DNA of 64,000 bases from Cyclina sinensis (GCA_012932295.1 JAAONU010000014.1:34193977-34257976); one strand, 5' to 3'; numbered from the stretch's first letter, positions 23,739-33,591 are shown. Notes: generated by a model not told the origin, from the letters alone. Made by a program: numbers and translations.

Positions 23739-24616
23739 CAACACCATATTTTCGAAATTTTTGAGTGTCCGTTCCCTCTCAATTAAGGCCCTGGTTTGAC
23801 ATATACAGTCTTCGCTACAAGATTTTTCACAAGTGCACACCATATGTCACTCAAGAGTTCAGGAGGTGTACATGAAATCTCTAGCAAGTCTCGAATCAAA
23901 CCCCGGAGACTGTCACCAACAAATGACAGCATACTGCTACACTTGCTTAGGTGAGCATATCAGCTATTTATTTTATGCCTACCAATGAAATAAAGGGAAA
24001 TATCAGTGAGATAAAAGTGATAATACACTGTTTTTAATCAGTTAATTACCATTTTGATAATACACTGTTTGTGCCGGAACTACTGCTTGATGAAACTTCA
24101 GGAATTTCCCCATCACAAGAGAATCCGCTGTATTTCAGACTGTGTCAGCGAGTGAAATTTATTTACCTTGTTAAATCCAATTATAATATTGAATTCCAGA
24201 GCCTAACTAGTTGTGAACAATGATGAAATTCGCCATAAATTATTTAAAATGACTGATTTGTTTACATAACTCACATGGACAATATCCAATATGGCCGACT
24301 TTCAATTCATTTGATTGAATATTACTCGGTATTAATCCGCTTTTATAATTAAAGTATGTATGGAAAAAATTCAATAAATATTGATAAACTGTGTAGACAA
24401 AAATAAATGTTATTTGATGAAAGCGTTTTCAGTTTATTTCAGCAGAAGTAAAGTTATCATATGTATTGGAGATTGTCTGCACTTTTTTTTGTGCGGAGTA
24501 ACCAAAGTACGCATTAACTGATTTGGGGCTAACCATGGGGAATTTATTGAAGGCCCTGATTAAAAATATCATTAAAAAACCCATTTTTGACGTGTTGGCA
24601 TAAAATAAAAAGAAAA

Positions 24617-24769
24617 TTTGTTTGTTTTTTAGTGGAAGATGGGAATTTATTTTATCTCGTGAACACCATATGTTGATATTTTCACTCGTGGCTGCGCCAC
24701 TCGTGAAAATATCACATATGGTGTTCACTCGATGAAATAAATTCTCATCTTCCACAAAAACAAACAAAT
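24617..24769. mobile_element. 153-bp foldback hairpin
   Basis: The arms TTTGTTTGTTTTTTAGTGGA and TCCACAAAAACAAACAAA, plus 'GTGAACACCATATG' against 'CATATGGTGTTCAC', pair around a GTGGCTGCGCCAC centre. The 112-codon minus frame 24429-24767 runs through it and is an artefact. Confidence 0.75.
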
Positions 24770-26560
24770 ATCCTCTATTTCTTTGGTGAAATGCATTAAA
24801 TCCAAAGACAGAACCAAACCCACTAGGCTGCGGGTATATCAGAGATGGTAAGGGATTTTATTCACCTCAACTGATGTCTCAGCCATGTTCACCTCCTGAA
24901 CTCTTTAGTGACATATGGTGTGCACTTGTGAAAACTCTTGTAGCGAAGACTGTGTATGTCAAACATATTTACAGCCCTGCACAACAGCTTGTGACTACCA
25001 TGGCTCACTACAAGATAATGAAGCAGTCTGTCAGAATCTCATATCCAAAGATGATGATGAAATTGATGATGAGATTTGACACGGATGATAGTAAAGAAGA
25101 TTGACAGTAAAAATTGAATTTAACCTGGTGGATGTATATATTAATTAACTGTGAATTTATTTACTATATAAATGAAAGCTAGCAATTTCAAGCAATTCAT
25201 TCTTGACACAAAGGGAAGTGCAATAACACATTTTTACTTGTCGATAATTGCTATTATTTCTATGAACTCCTTCCCGTGCTAAGTAAGAATATACATGTAT
25301 GAAATCAGATTTGTATATTATGGTAAACGTGGTTTATGTTTACGTATATGAAATATTAGACTAAGAGCAAATAATGCTGTGCAAGAAAAAAATATGTCTG
25401 TACCAAATGGCATCCAATAAGTATGCTTGAACACTATGTGCACATTTAAAGCACATTAAGATTTACCCCAAACACTTTTGATTTTAATTGCATATTGAAT
25501 GTGATAATTGTAGTTTATGCCATAGACATTATAGGCTTTACAGCAATTGAAACAATGTTTTGTACAAAAGAAGAAAATACTTAAAAATCTCAAAAGCAAA
25601 TGGTATAATATGAACAATATGTGTACATGTAAATTGCGTTTAGATTTACCCCACCCACTTTAAATTGTATATAGTATCAAAATTTGCAATAAATGCATAC
25701 CATAATGTGAGATAATTCTACTTCTGTTTTATTGTTGATATATAAAAACCACCTAAAAATGAAATATTACATAGAATTTCTTATTCTTTAGTGAAAATAT
25801 CACCTCTACCCCAAAATTTTGTCCATTTTTTGTGTATATTAGACCATTTTTTTAATATATTTGAGTATTCTCCAAATAAAGCTTTACTATCTGATAAACT
25901 TATTGTGAGTCTTATCATAAATACTAAAACAACACCATAAATTGCTACATTTGACATCTTCTTACTGACATAAATGAAAGAGCCCATTTTTTACATGTCG
26001 GCGGCCATCTTGGCAGCCATCTTGGATTTTTGAAGAACGCTGTGAGTTATGCCAATTTATGCCGGCAGTCTAATAAACTTCAGACTATGCTGAACATTTT
26101 GGTATATAACAAGTTTTGTAAGCTTTTATGGGTGGGTTACCCCATAAAATATAGCCCTAAATTGGCAATTGTCACCCTACCAATAGTAAAAATTGACTAA
26201 GTGCCCAGAACTTTGCCAAAAATTATTCGAGCAGAAACTCCTGACGATATGCATAACAAAACTTGGTGACAAACATACCTGTGAAGTTTCAATGACATCC
26301 CTCAAGTGGTTTTGGAGAAGAAGCGAGGACAAGATTTTAGAGTGAAAAAATGACTAAGTGCCCATAACTCTGCCAAAAATAAATCGAGCGGAATTTCCTG
26401 ATGATATGCACAACTAGGCTTGCTGACAGTTAACAGTCCTGATAAGTTTCAATGAAATCCCTCAAATGGTTTTGGAGATGAAGTGAGGACAAAATTTTAC
26501 TGGAAAGACGGACAGAGAGTGTGATTACTATATGCCTTCTTTCAGGGCATAAAAAGGAAA

Positions 26561-27911
26561 ATGCAATTTGTAATTTGTTGTCTCAACTGAAAAAGAGTAG
26601 CAAAGACACTTAGGAATAGCACTGTTAAAACATGTACTGCCAAAAGTAATGTAGTTTCTTAAATGTTACTACAATCAAGAATTTTAATGTGCATTAATCT
26701 TAATCTATTTTGTAAAAATACAACACTCTTCTTCTTACCAGTTGCTTCTGAACTATAGTCATTTCAATTTTAAAGCTTGACGTTCTATGCAAGTAAAGAC
26801 ATGACAATTAAGTTTCAGTTTAAGACACAGATGCTCTAAACGTTAAATTGATAGATCTTGGCATGATTTATTTAGTCAAAATGCAGTTTCAAATAGCTTG
26901 CTATTAGAGACAACATGATCATAACAGTATGTAACAATTGTGCACAAAATCTGACATTGAACGTGTGTGTAAATAGCAAAAAAGAAGAGTGATAAATCTA
27001 TCAAGAATTAAAAGACTTAATATCCCATTTAAAGTCACAAATTGGTAAATTCCACAGAGCTGAAAACCCCCAAGGTATTTCCATCACAGGGAGAAGTTAT
27101 TTTCATTAACAAGATAATTTTCCTTTTTCCAAATTTTGTAGGAACCCTATTGGACACAAAAAGAGCTTGTCCACTCACACAAAAAATAAATTTCATTTGT
27201 CTGAATAAAGGATAATTATATCATTTTAGTTAATTCGAAGACTGTTACGAGTTGTTAGTGCAAGTAATTTTATTTTCCTTCATGCTTCATGAATTTATGA
27301 ACAAGAAATGAAAGACTAATACAAATGACAGACAATATTAACATATAACATAAAAAATCTCTGGAAAGCTACACAAAAAAGCATCACTACTTACCCCAAT
27401 ATTTAACCACTGGAAAACAAATTGAAGACAATAAAAAAACAGGAAAAATATCATACAGTTGGAGCAACTCTTTGAGTAAAAATCTGAATTTATTTAGTTT
27501 TTACAGCCACTAATGACAATAGCTGGGTACAAAACCTTTAAATGTTAAACTGCTGACTTTCACCTAAGTAAGGAAAGTGTCTCAGGATTGAAACAAGTAC
27601 ACAAAACAGAGATCTCTCCTCAGTAGGTCTAATACTGACCCCAAATGCACCATTTTTATAGACTTAGACAGTACTCAAGTCATATATATTTTTTTATGAC
27701 TAGAATGATAAATGGATTGAAAGTGAAAGAATGCATTCTAATAATGTCAGGTAGTAGTCGCTTATGTCGTGTATTATAAAAAGCCAGCAAAATACAATCC
27801 TCTTAACTAATTAACATTAGAATTTACAAAGTGCCAATGTTGCCCTGCACCTTGAGTCAAACTTTTTTTCTGCGCATATATCTCCTTGCAATATGTCTAA
27901 ACTTTCTAAGT
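26561..27911. other. No gene seen
   Basis: 1.35 kb of AT-rich sequence with no open frame above about 60 codons and no repeat unit. A plus-strand splice-acceptor-like site (ttccaaattttgtag) ends at 27141, but the following frame closes within 16 codons. It could be 3' UTR or flank of the minus-strand gene that follows. Confidence 0.4.
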
Positions 27912-30338
27912 TTATGGCATAAACAATACAATGGCGACAACACAATGAAAACAATATAACAGCCTGACTTCGACTTCATTTTTTTCTCTAGGCCTACTGA
28001 ATATTCCTGAAAACAAAGATGTCATGAAATAAAGTTAAGCAACTATAATTATGGAATGCTGGTTGGGACATGCCACTTGCTGTTTGCCACCTGCTACTTG
28101 CTACTTGCCACTTGCTTCTTGTGATTTTAACAGGCGGTTTCACCGCTTGTTCCTCAATCACCGACAAAAAAGCAGAAAATACACAGTATAATTTGTACTT
28201 TCAGCCATGAAGCAACCATGTCATTACTGTGAGCACTTTTGTTATGAAATGATTAAATCATGTAACATATCCGGTTCGTTATCATACAGTACAATCATCC
28301 AATCAAAGTACAGCAAATGGCCATTAGCAATTAGCAAGTGACAAGTAAATAGCAAGAAGCAACTAGCAACACACAAGTAGCAAGTACCAACTAGCAAGTA
28401 GCAAGAATTTGCTATTTTTTTAGCAAATGGCAAAAAGCAAGTGGCAGGTAGCAACTAGCAAATGGCAAATAACAAGTGGCAAATAGCATCTGGCAAGTAC
28501 CAACTGGCAACTAGCAATACTATTACATGTTTAGTTTATTAGACTCATTTATTTTACATTGACTGCGATACAAGTTCTTACAACTTAGATTCATCATGCT
28601 CGCTGACTGTTTCCTGGGTTCCATACCAGTATTCGCGCAGCATGGAGGAATGTGAATATCGTAAGAGAATCTTGTCTCTGATGGGATTAGAACCCGCAAC
28701 CTACGGATCTACAGCCCTGTGCTCAACCCCTGGACCACAGTGCCACCTCCATTACATTAAAGATAACATTTAAAAGTATTCTACATTTTCTCTCAGTCTA
28801 ATCCGAAAAATTAACATAAACGATAATTTTTTTCTCAGCACTTCCTTTATGAAATAATTTAATCATGTAACAATATCTGGTTCATTTTTTTATACAGTTA
28901 AATGGGATCCAATTGCAAGTGGCAAGTAACAAATAACAAGAACCAACTAGCCACACACGAGTAGCAACTAGCTATAGCAAGTGACAACTAGCAAGTAGCA
29001 AATGGCAACTAGCAAAAAGCAGGCAAATAGCAACTAGCAAGTAGCAAATGGCAAGTGGCATGTCCAAAACCGCATTCCATACAACTATGTTAGCTGCTTA
29101 ATAAATGGAATCACTGACTAATGGGAGAAAATTATGCTGAGGGATATAACTAAAGGGAACTGTCTTGAAAGCCTTCAGAGTACTTTTGAGATGAGGTCTA
29201 GAAATTTTGTTTTGAAGAACCAGTGGTGTGCACTGCATGCATTAGTAAAAAGAATTACTTACTGTCATGGCGTAAAGTGTATATTTCTGTTGTGTCACAA
29301 TCTCCACTGACAATGATCAACTGTACTTGTAGCACTAAAACAATAAAACAACTTCAAACATTCAGTGAAATTAAACCAGAGACTTATGATGACCCAGTAT
29401 CACTCCCTGTGATATAATATTTGCCTAATTCATTATGCTTAATGAGTTGAAACACTTTATAGATTATGCGTTTGATATCATTTTTATTTGTTCAACCTAG
29501 ATCTATAGTGTAAGAGGTAGAAGATGAACTAACCTAAAATATCAGCCTGTAAAGTTGGTTCACCTTCAGTGGCGAATTCAAATAGATAGTGTGACCAATA
29601 TCATACATATAATGTGTAGTGTTGTTAAACAAAGAAAATAAAAGCATTCATTTTAAGAATCCATGACAGCCACATTTTTGTGAAATTGAAAAGCAAAAGG
29701 ATCTTCAAAAAACACATTTGCAAAAATATTTTACTATTATGTAGCCGGGTACAGGTTTATTGGTGATAAATCGAAAAGGCAGAACCGTGTGGCCTGGAAG
29801 CTCAGTTGGTAGAGTGTCTGCCCCGTAAGCGGAAGGCCCTGGGTTCGAGTCCGGGTCAAGCCACGATTTTTCACCACCTGTTACATTTGGCGCCCAACGT
29901 AAATAACCAACGACAGCCATCCATTCATTAAGTCAATATCTTACCTAAAAATATGAAAATACAGCAAATCATCTTGGGTAGCCGGCAGTATTTTCAAATT
30001 CCTGAAATGAAAATTTCTGCAAATATATTTGGTCGCTGACGGAATTTTTTTCGATGATTCTAATCCACAGTCCAGGATGTTCTAGATCTATCTTCAGAAA
30101 AATAATAATAATATTATTAAAATTAAGACACCTTACACTTGTGGAAACAAGTCTGACCCATATATATCTACGAATTCCATTTATCACGTGTGCAATTTAG
30201 TCACTTACCAGAAGCTTCTAAAATATCTTTAATAGATCTAACATCGCCATTTTTCACAACCTCACCAAAGGCACATGTTGTGACGTCAGCAAAAACGTCA
30301 CTATTTATAGTCAGTACGTAGTAAACTGTAACAAACAT
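27912..30338 (-). CDS. Predicted four-exon gene, unknown product
   Basis: I assembled this by eye from small exons on the minus strand. Exon 1 is 30338-30209 (43 codons plus 1 nt, donor G|GTAAGT). Exon 2 is 29563-29534 (30 nt, donor G|GTTAGT). Exon 3 is 29334-29263 (acceptor TTTATTGTTTTAG, donor A|GTAAGT). Exon 4 is 28006-27912 (acceptor TTTGTTTTCAG, ending TAA). All three junctions keep phase 1 with no internal stop, giving about 119 residues. Legible pieces are 'AFGEVVKNGDVRSIKDILEA', 'GEPTLQADILVLQVQLI', 'IVSGDCDTTEIYTLRHD' and 'RIFSRPREKNEVEVRLLY'. The amphipathic 'SIKDILEA..GEPTLQADILVLQ' would suit a helical (ARM/HEAT-like) protein; I do not recognise a family. Weak points: exon 2 has a poor acceptor (gccactgaag), the start Met lies upstream of a TATA-like word, and the hydrophobic tail of exon 4 may be read-through into an intron. 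Introns hold a small LTR and a TTAA element. Confidence 0.45.
28035..29101. mobile_element. TTAA-flanked MITE with heptamer-like arrays
   Basis: TTAA borders both sides (28035-28038, 29098-29101). The subterminal inverted repeats pair ATGGAATGCTGGTTGGGACA (28051-28070) with tgtccaaaaccgcattccat (29061-29080), then 'tgccacttgc' with 'gcaagtggca'. Inside each end are runs of CAAGTAGCAA / GCAAATGGCAA words (28080-28120, 28320-28520, 28915-29060), a low-complexity array of 7-10-bp units. The open frame 28242-28454 (minus) is a translation of this array. A tRNA-derived SINE sits in the middle. The whole element lies in the last intron of the predicted minus-strand gene. Confidence 0.7.
28530..28750 (-). 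mobile_element. tRNA-derived SINE
   Basis: Read on the minus strand from 28750, a tRNA-like head has an A-box-like TGGTCCAGGGGTTGAGC and a B box GGTTCTAATCC about 45 nt apart. It is followed by a body with 'ctgcgcgaatactggtatgg' and 'aacccaggaaacag' and an AT-rich tail ending near 28530. It lies inside the TTAA element. I do not assign the body to a named SINE superfamily. Confidence 0.6.
29740..29885 (+). mobile_element. Small LTR containing a tRNA-like sequence
   Basis: 146 bp running TGTAGCCGGG...CCTGTTACA, i.e. TG...CA with TGTA/TACA ends, immediately followed by TTTGGCGCCCAACGTAAATAA, which has the form of a primer-binding site (TGGCGCCCAACGT). The middle of the LTR is a near-complete tRNA-like sequence. 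No second LTR or internal coding region is seen, so this is a 5' fragment or remnant of a small (TRIM-like) retroelement. It sits in intron 1 of the predicted minus-strand gene. Confidence 0.6.
29791..29863 (+). ncRNA. tRNA-like sequence with intact A and B boxes
   Basis: It folds as a tRNA. The acceptor stem GGCCTGG pairs with TCAAGCC with one A-C mismatch and one G-U. The D stem is GCTC/GAGT, the A box is AGCTCAGTTGGTAGAG, the anticodon arm TCTGC-CCCGTAA-GCGGA, and the B box GGTTCGAGTCC. The anticodon position reads CGT. C instead of T at position 33, a T-stem mismatch and its place inside an LTR argue against a working tRNA gene. The pol III promoter boxes are intact. Confidence 0.55.
30291..30309 (-). 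promoter_or_regulatory. CRE palindrome beside a TATA-like box
   Basis: TGACGTCA (30291-30298) lies next to TATAAATAG (minus strand, 30309-30301), with ACGTCA repeated at 30295 and 30296-30301 as half-site context. Both fall inside predicted exon 1, so either they are the promoter and that exon begins later than drawn, or they are chance in coding sequence. Confidence 0.3.
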
Positions 30339-31683
30339 TTGTTCGCGGAAGAGCTGAACAAAATTTTTAACCTTTCAGTTTTTACACTAGTCTGCTTTAA
30401 TACATACACAGAAGGAATTATTTTCTACTGATTAACATAGCTTGTGACGAAAATGACGAAAACTCTGCCAGTAAATGCGAGGTAGGCACTCGTCGAGGGG
30501 GTTTCATCCTTATACCGGTTGGGGTTTTGGGGCCTCCATAAGGAAAAATTGTGCAAATGTGAACACAAGTGGATCAATCAGGACAACTTCTGAGCAAATA
30601 TCACCATCATTTTCATTTTTCCAAAAATATTTTTTTTAGGCAGAATACATTTTTTATCAAATTTGTGTACATACAGGTCAAGCTTTCAATTACTCATCAA
30701 TGTATACTATAGTTACATTGACTGATGACATCACAAGCACCTGTTTCAAAAATATAGCTGAACTACTGGTTGGCAAAGAGAACCAATATTATATACATTT
30801 GATAGCAGCAGAATTTTTAACTTTAGATAACTTTTTTCTTTGTCAGCCGAATTTTAAGATTCTTATATCACTTGAAAGCTCTTTAAATTCATATTTTGAA
30901 AATATAAGCAGATTTTTAATTTTTACTTTTAAAGAAGAAAACTAAACTAATTTATACCTGTCATTTCAGCATTTTTCTAGCAGCTCAGATGCACAATGTT
31001 TAACCATTTACAAACAAAAAAGTAAACAGTTTTGCCAATTATTTTTTTTAAATATGTAAAATATGAGTTTACAGACCTTTTAAATGATATAAAATATTGA
31101 ATTATTTGATGAAACATGACTTTAGAACTGTAATTACAAAGTTACTATGTTTTGCATTTTTATCAACCGCCATGTTTTTGCCAACCTTCAAAAAGTTACT
31201 TGTATCTCTTATAAGTTACTTGTTACTATTAATATATTTCAAAACAATAACATTCAACGTTCCTATTCACGATTCATCCTAGATACAAAGTTTGTGCCGA
31301 TTAAGTAATCCGTAGACTTTCAAGGTGCTGTTTAGTGCCATTTAAATTGATGCACACTGAAACATGTTACCATCACTATCACGCAAATATCCCCTTGAAA
31401 TCCAGAGGCGAAATTATTATACGCACAGCGAGACACGAAATTCCGAGCTAGAGGGTTTTCCCCTCCCGCTTGTGGGGATGCGGGGGACCTCCCCCGGGGG
31501 CAATTTTGAGAATGAGCAGTGAGGTGTAAAGTGCTGAGTTTTGCCATGTCTTGGAAAGCATTTATGTGCATTTATCGTGAGTTTACAGGAGTCATTTTCG
31601 GCAAAATTGAGTTCCGCAAAGTTAATGCCCCCCCCCATTCCCCCTCTCAAAATGTATTTTGTTTAGATCTACCTGTCAAAACT
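30339..31683. other. No gene seen; GC-rich block 31440-31505
   Basis: Frames at 30700-30945 and 31097-31282 (plus) are low-complexity, Phe/Leu/Ile-rich and without motif. 31440-31505 is unusually GC-rich (a block of GGGG and CCCC runs, with GCGGGGGACC then TCCCCCGGGGGC able to fold), and 31628-31637 is a C-run. I see no coding signal. Confidence 0.4.
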
Positions 31684-31711
31684 GTTTCGACCTCTCTGAT
31701 GGTCTCATCAG
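31684..31711 (-). ncRNA. Hammerhead-ribozyme-like core
   Basis: Read on the minus strand: CTGATGAG, stem II ACC-ATCAGAGA-GGT, then CGAAAC. This matches the conserved hammerhead core (CUGAUGA ... GAAA) exactly. The bases after GAAA (CAGTTTT, 31684-31678) can pair over 7 bp with AAAACTG preceding UC in the flanking minus-strand sequence (31757-31751), giving a possible helix III and a GUC cleavage triplet. The 37 nt between GUC and the core do not form an obvious helix I, so the ribozyme may be decayed or a different topology. Such motifs are known in Penelope-like elements and retrozymes of molluscs. Confidence 0.4.
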
Positions 31712-31954
31712 GCGGTGATAAGTAAATATACACTCAAGATTTCCCTGTGACAGTTTTTTTACCATAAATGCTCCCTTAAATTGGGAATGATGAGACATTC
31801 CCTTTTTAAAATAGACACAGTTCAATGACATTGTTATTTTTATGTTTTTTTATGTTTGTTCGTTTGTTTTGTTTTGTTTTTTTTTTTTAACATTTTAATG
31901 AGTGATTGGAATGTGGTATGTTCTAGCACAACTAGTTATATACTATGGACGATT

Positions 31955-32380
31955 TTATTCGTCTTCAAACGCTTCCTCTTGCTCAACATTGTTTAACACA
32001 ACTGTTATACGTCTGCGACCTGAGGTGTCAAAGTCATTTCTCAAAGGAGCGGCCCAGCCTCTTAATGGTTCAAATCTTGTAGAAAGTACTGCAAACTTTT
32101 GTGAATCTGACATCTGCAATCTGGTTTTGATGTCCAGAGTCCCAACATCAAGAAACCTGACAGAAGAAGTTGGGAAATGGCCGAGTGCAGATTTGCCTTG
32201 AGCAGAGATAGATCTATATGTTGGATGGTTTATTTCAATTGGAGTCTGATTTATTTCTTTTGTAATTGTTTTGTCTGTAGTAGCGATTTTGACTCTTAAA
32301 TCATCACTCTGCGCAGTGTCGTTTTTCAGGACTTTAAATAGAGTTGCTTGACCTGGTATTCGGCGTATTTGTCTTTTCAT
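31955..32380 (-). CDS. 141-residue hypothetical protein
   Basis: An uninterrupted frame starts at an ATG preceded in frame by a TAG stop, so it is not a chance fragment of a longer frame. The protein is basic at the start (MKRQIRRIPGQATLFKVLKN), then mixed polar ('KSALGHFPTSSVRFLDVGTL'), and ends acidic ('VEQEEAFEDE'). No signal peptide, membrane segment, Cys/His cluster or catalytic motif is visible, and I recognise no family. The MKRQ...F start loosely recalls N-termini of transposon proteins. It could be a small intronless gene, a retrocopy or the first exon of something larger. The antisense frame 31902-32201 is a shadow. Confidence 0.4.
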   Translation of the reverse strand: MKRQIRRIPGQATLFKVLKNDTAQSDDLRVKIATTDKTITKEINQTPIEINHPTYRSISAQGKSALGHFPTSSVRFLDVGTLDIKTRLQMSDSQKFAVLSTRFEPLRGWAAPLRNDFDTSGRRRITVVLNNVEQEEAFEDE

Positions 32381-32636
32381 TATCGCAACGTAGATCTAAA
32401 GCAAGTCTATCCGAGACAGTAGTCTAGAGCAATCTAGGGATCCAGATAATTATGTGTATTGTACATAGACCTATTAAAAGCAACTTCATAACAAACCAGG
32501 CTAGTTGGCTTTGAAAAAAAAATACACATCATCACATGTATATTTAAAGATGCTTTAGTTGAGGATTTTTTATACACACGTGCGTATTGTGCGTAGTGGG
32601 CGCTACGCCCTTGAATTCTAAGGGTAAATGACTGAC

Positions 32637-32706
32637 GTATATTACTCTTCTGCGCATCGGTCGAATGTTTCACGGTAGTGTATTCACATTGCTGCTTAGG
32701 GAGCGT
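32637..32706 (+). repeat. 70-bp dispersed direct repeat, copy 1
   Basis: 'ctgcgcatcggtcgaatgtttca', 'cggtagtgtattc' and 'agctgctgaggaagcgta'-like words match 53983-54063 in the same orientation. The second copy has 13 extra bases (tttgtgaattaac). The similarity stops abruptly at both sides. Confidence 0.6.
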
Positions 32707-33590
32707 AGATGTATATAAGAATGATATTTGGACTAGGAAGTCCTTGCAATGATTTCTGAATGTCCGTACATCTTACAATGGCTTTTTCTAGAATAAGAGA
32801 ACATCAAATATTCCTGAACATGACGTAGACATTTTAAATGTTCGCGGTATGTAAACATTTCATGCGGATATCATCGATCAATACATAATTATATAACATT
32901 AACGAACCATCGTTTCGTTGAACAACCTCATGACGTCATGTATTCGACCGGAAGGGGAAAATATCAACTCATTAAATTGCTGATTTCTTCAACCATGACA
33001 AGCACTAAAACATTAAGCACATTTAAAACATTACAGCTCCGTAATAACCACTTAATAATAATAATAATAATAACCAATTAACTCCCCCACCTTCCACGCC
33101 TCCGCAACCCCTCTTAGAATGTGATTTTTACTGCATTCTCGAAGTTTATTTTTTCTTATTTTGAAGATCTTTAATTTCAACTTTACTCGAACGACTATCC
33201 GTGTAATGGACGCCACGCGCCTGCATTCTATCAGACTAAGACGATATTTTTTTGGCAGAAAGGAAATTCATTATATTAAAAATTTAACTGTTTGAATTTA
33301 ACTTGACGTTGTATACTGCAAGTTGAAGTTAAAAAGTTACTAATTATAATAGATAAAATAATCGACACTGTTGAATATTTCTGAAATCGGAGAAGAGTTT
33401 CGGTCCATTGTTCAAAAAAAAAACAAAACTGTTTGCTTTCCCAGTTTTCAGCCATCCATTTATGTCATGCGAACATAAATATACTCTTTATCTTTACAAA
33501 GTGCATATTGTTTTAATTTTTTACTTACAGCGCCACTGAATACATAAATTGTAGATGTTAAATTAAGCAGATAACTAAACTGTTCTGTTA
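32707..33590. other. No gene seen; (TAA)n at 33053-33073
   Basis: About 880 bp without a usable frame. It contains a TGACGTCA palindrome near 32931 and a short (TAA) microsatellite at 33053-33073. Confidence 0.4.
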
Positions 33591-33591
33591 C

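Larger units (their letters stand above)
21962..23776. mobile_element. Second nested element in the left arm
   Basis: The ends GGGAATGGACACTC (21962) and GAGTGTCCGTTCCC (ending 23776) are inverted copies with one mismatch. The sequence on either side is contiguous in the intact right arm (acagccctgcac beside gtgtatgtcaaa), so this is an insertion. Exact borders are uncertain by about 20 bp; the right flank has an extra 'tcaattaaggccctg'. The interior is AT-rich, contains a foldback hairpin (22424-22599), and no recognisable gene. A frame at 23369-23662 (97 codons) has no motif I know. Confidence 0.6.
20308..26182. mobile_element. Large element with about 1.3 kb inverted arms
   Basis: The left end TGGTAGGGTGACAAT is perfectly mirrored by ATTGTCACCCTACCA at 26182. 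ATA on both sides (20305-20307, 26183-26185) fits a 3-bp target duplication, and removing the insert restores the surrounding monomer (gaagttatagtaaaaa). The right arm runs 26182 down to about 24880. The left arm is the same sequence inverted, but broken by two later insertions (21028-21460 and 21962-23776), resuming at 23790-23880. The central 1 kb (23880-24880) has no recognisable transposase. It is probably a non-autonomous foldback-type element. The mirrored open frames at 20494-20730 and 25781-25987 diverge by frameshift and look non-coding. Confidence 0.75.
19280..26560 (+). repeat. Monomer array split by a large insertion
   Basis: Units contain 'ggtgacaaacattcctgtgaagtttcaatgaaatcc', 'tttggagatgaag' and 'aactctgccaaaaataatctgagcagaaactcctgac'. 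They recur near 19479, 19634, 19840, 20008 and 20219 and again at 26266 after the insertion at 20308-26182, so the spacing is irregular (about 155-210 bp). The right end is 'gacggacagagagtgtgatta' followed by a hairpin (26531-26551, TATGCC...GGGCATA). Minus-strand open frames across 19300-20507 repeat because the monomer repeats; they are not genes. Confidence 0.7.

Noticed and set aside
20494..25987. Mirrored open frames beginning MGSFIYVSKKMSN in both arms of the inverted element
   Set aside because: The two frames are arm copies; they diverge by an indel into different C-termini and contain no motif. The sequence similarity is explained by the inverted arms, not by coding constraint.
28242..28454. 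Cys/Leu-rich minus-strand protein
   Set aside because: It is a translation of the GCAAGTAGCAA word array.
29791..29863. A functional tRNA gene reading ACG codons
   Set aside because: Acceptor and T-stem mismatches, C at position 33, and location inside an LTR-like unit next to a primer-binding site make a mobile-element component more likely.
29940..30000. An additional exon of the minus-strand gene at 29945-30000 with good splice sites
   Set aside because: Placed between exons 1 and 2 it brings a stop codon in the required phase, so it was left out; it could be an alternative or poison exon.
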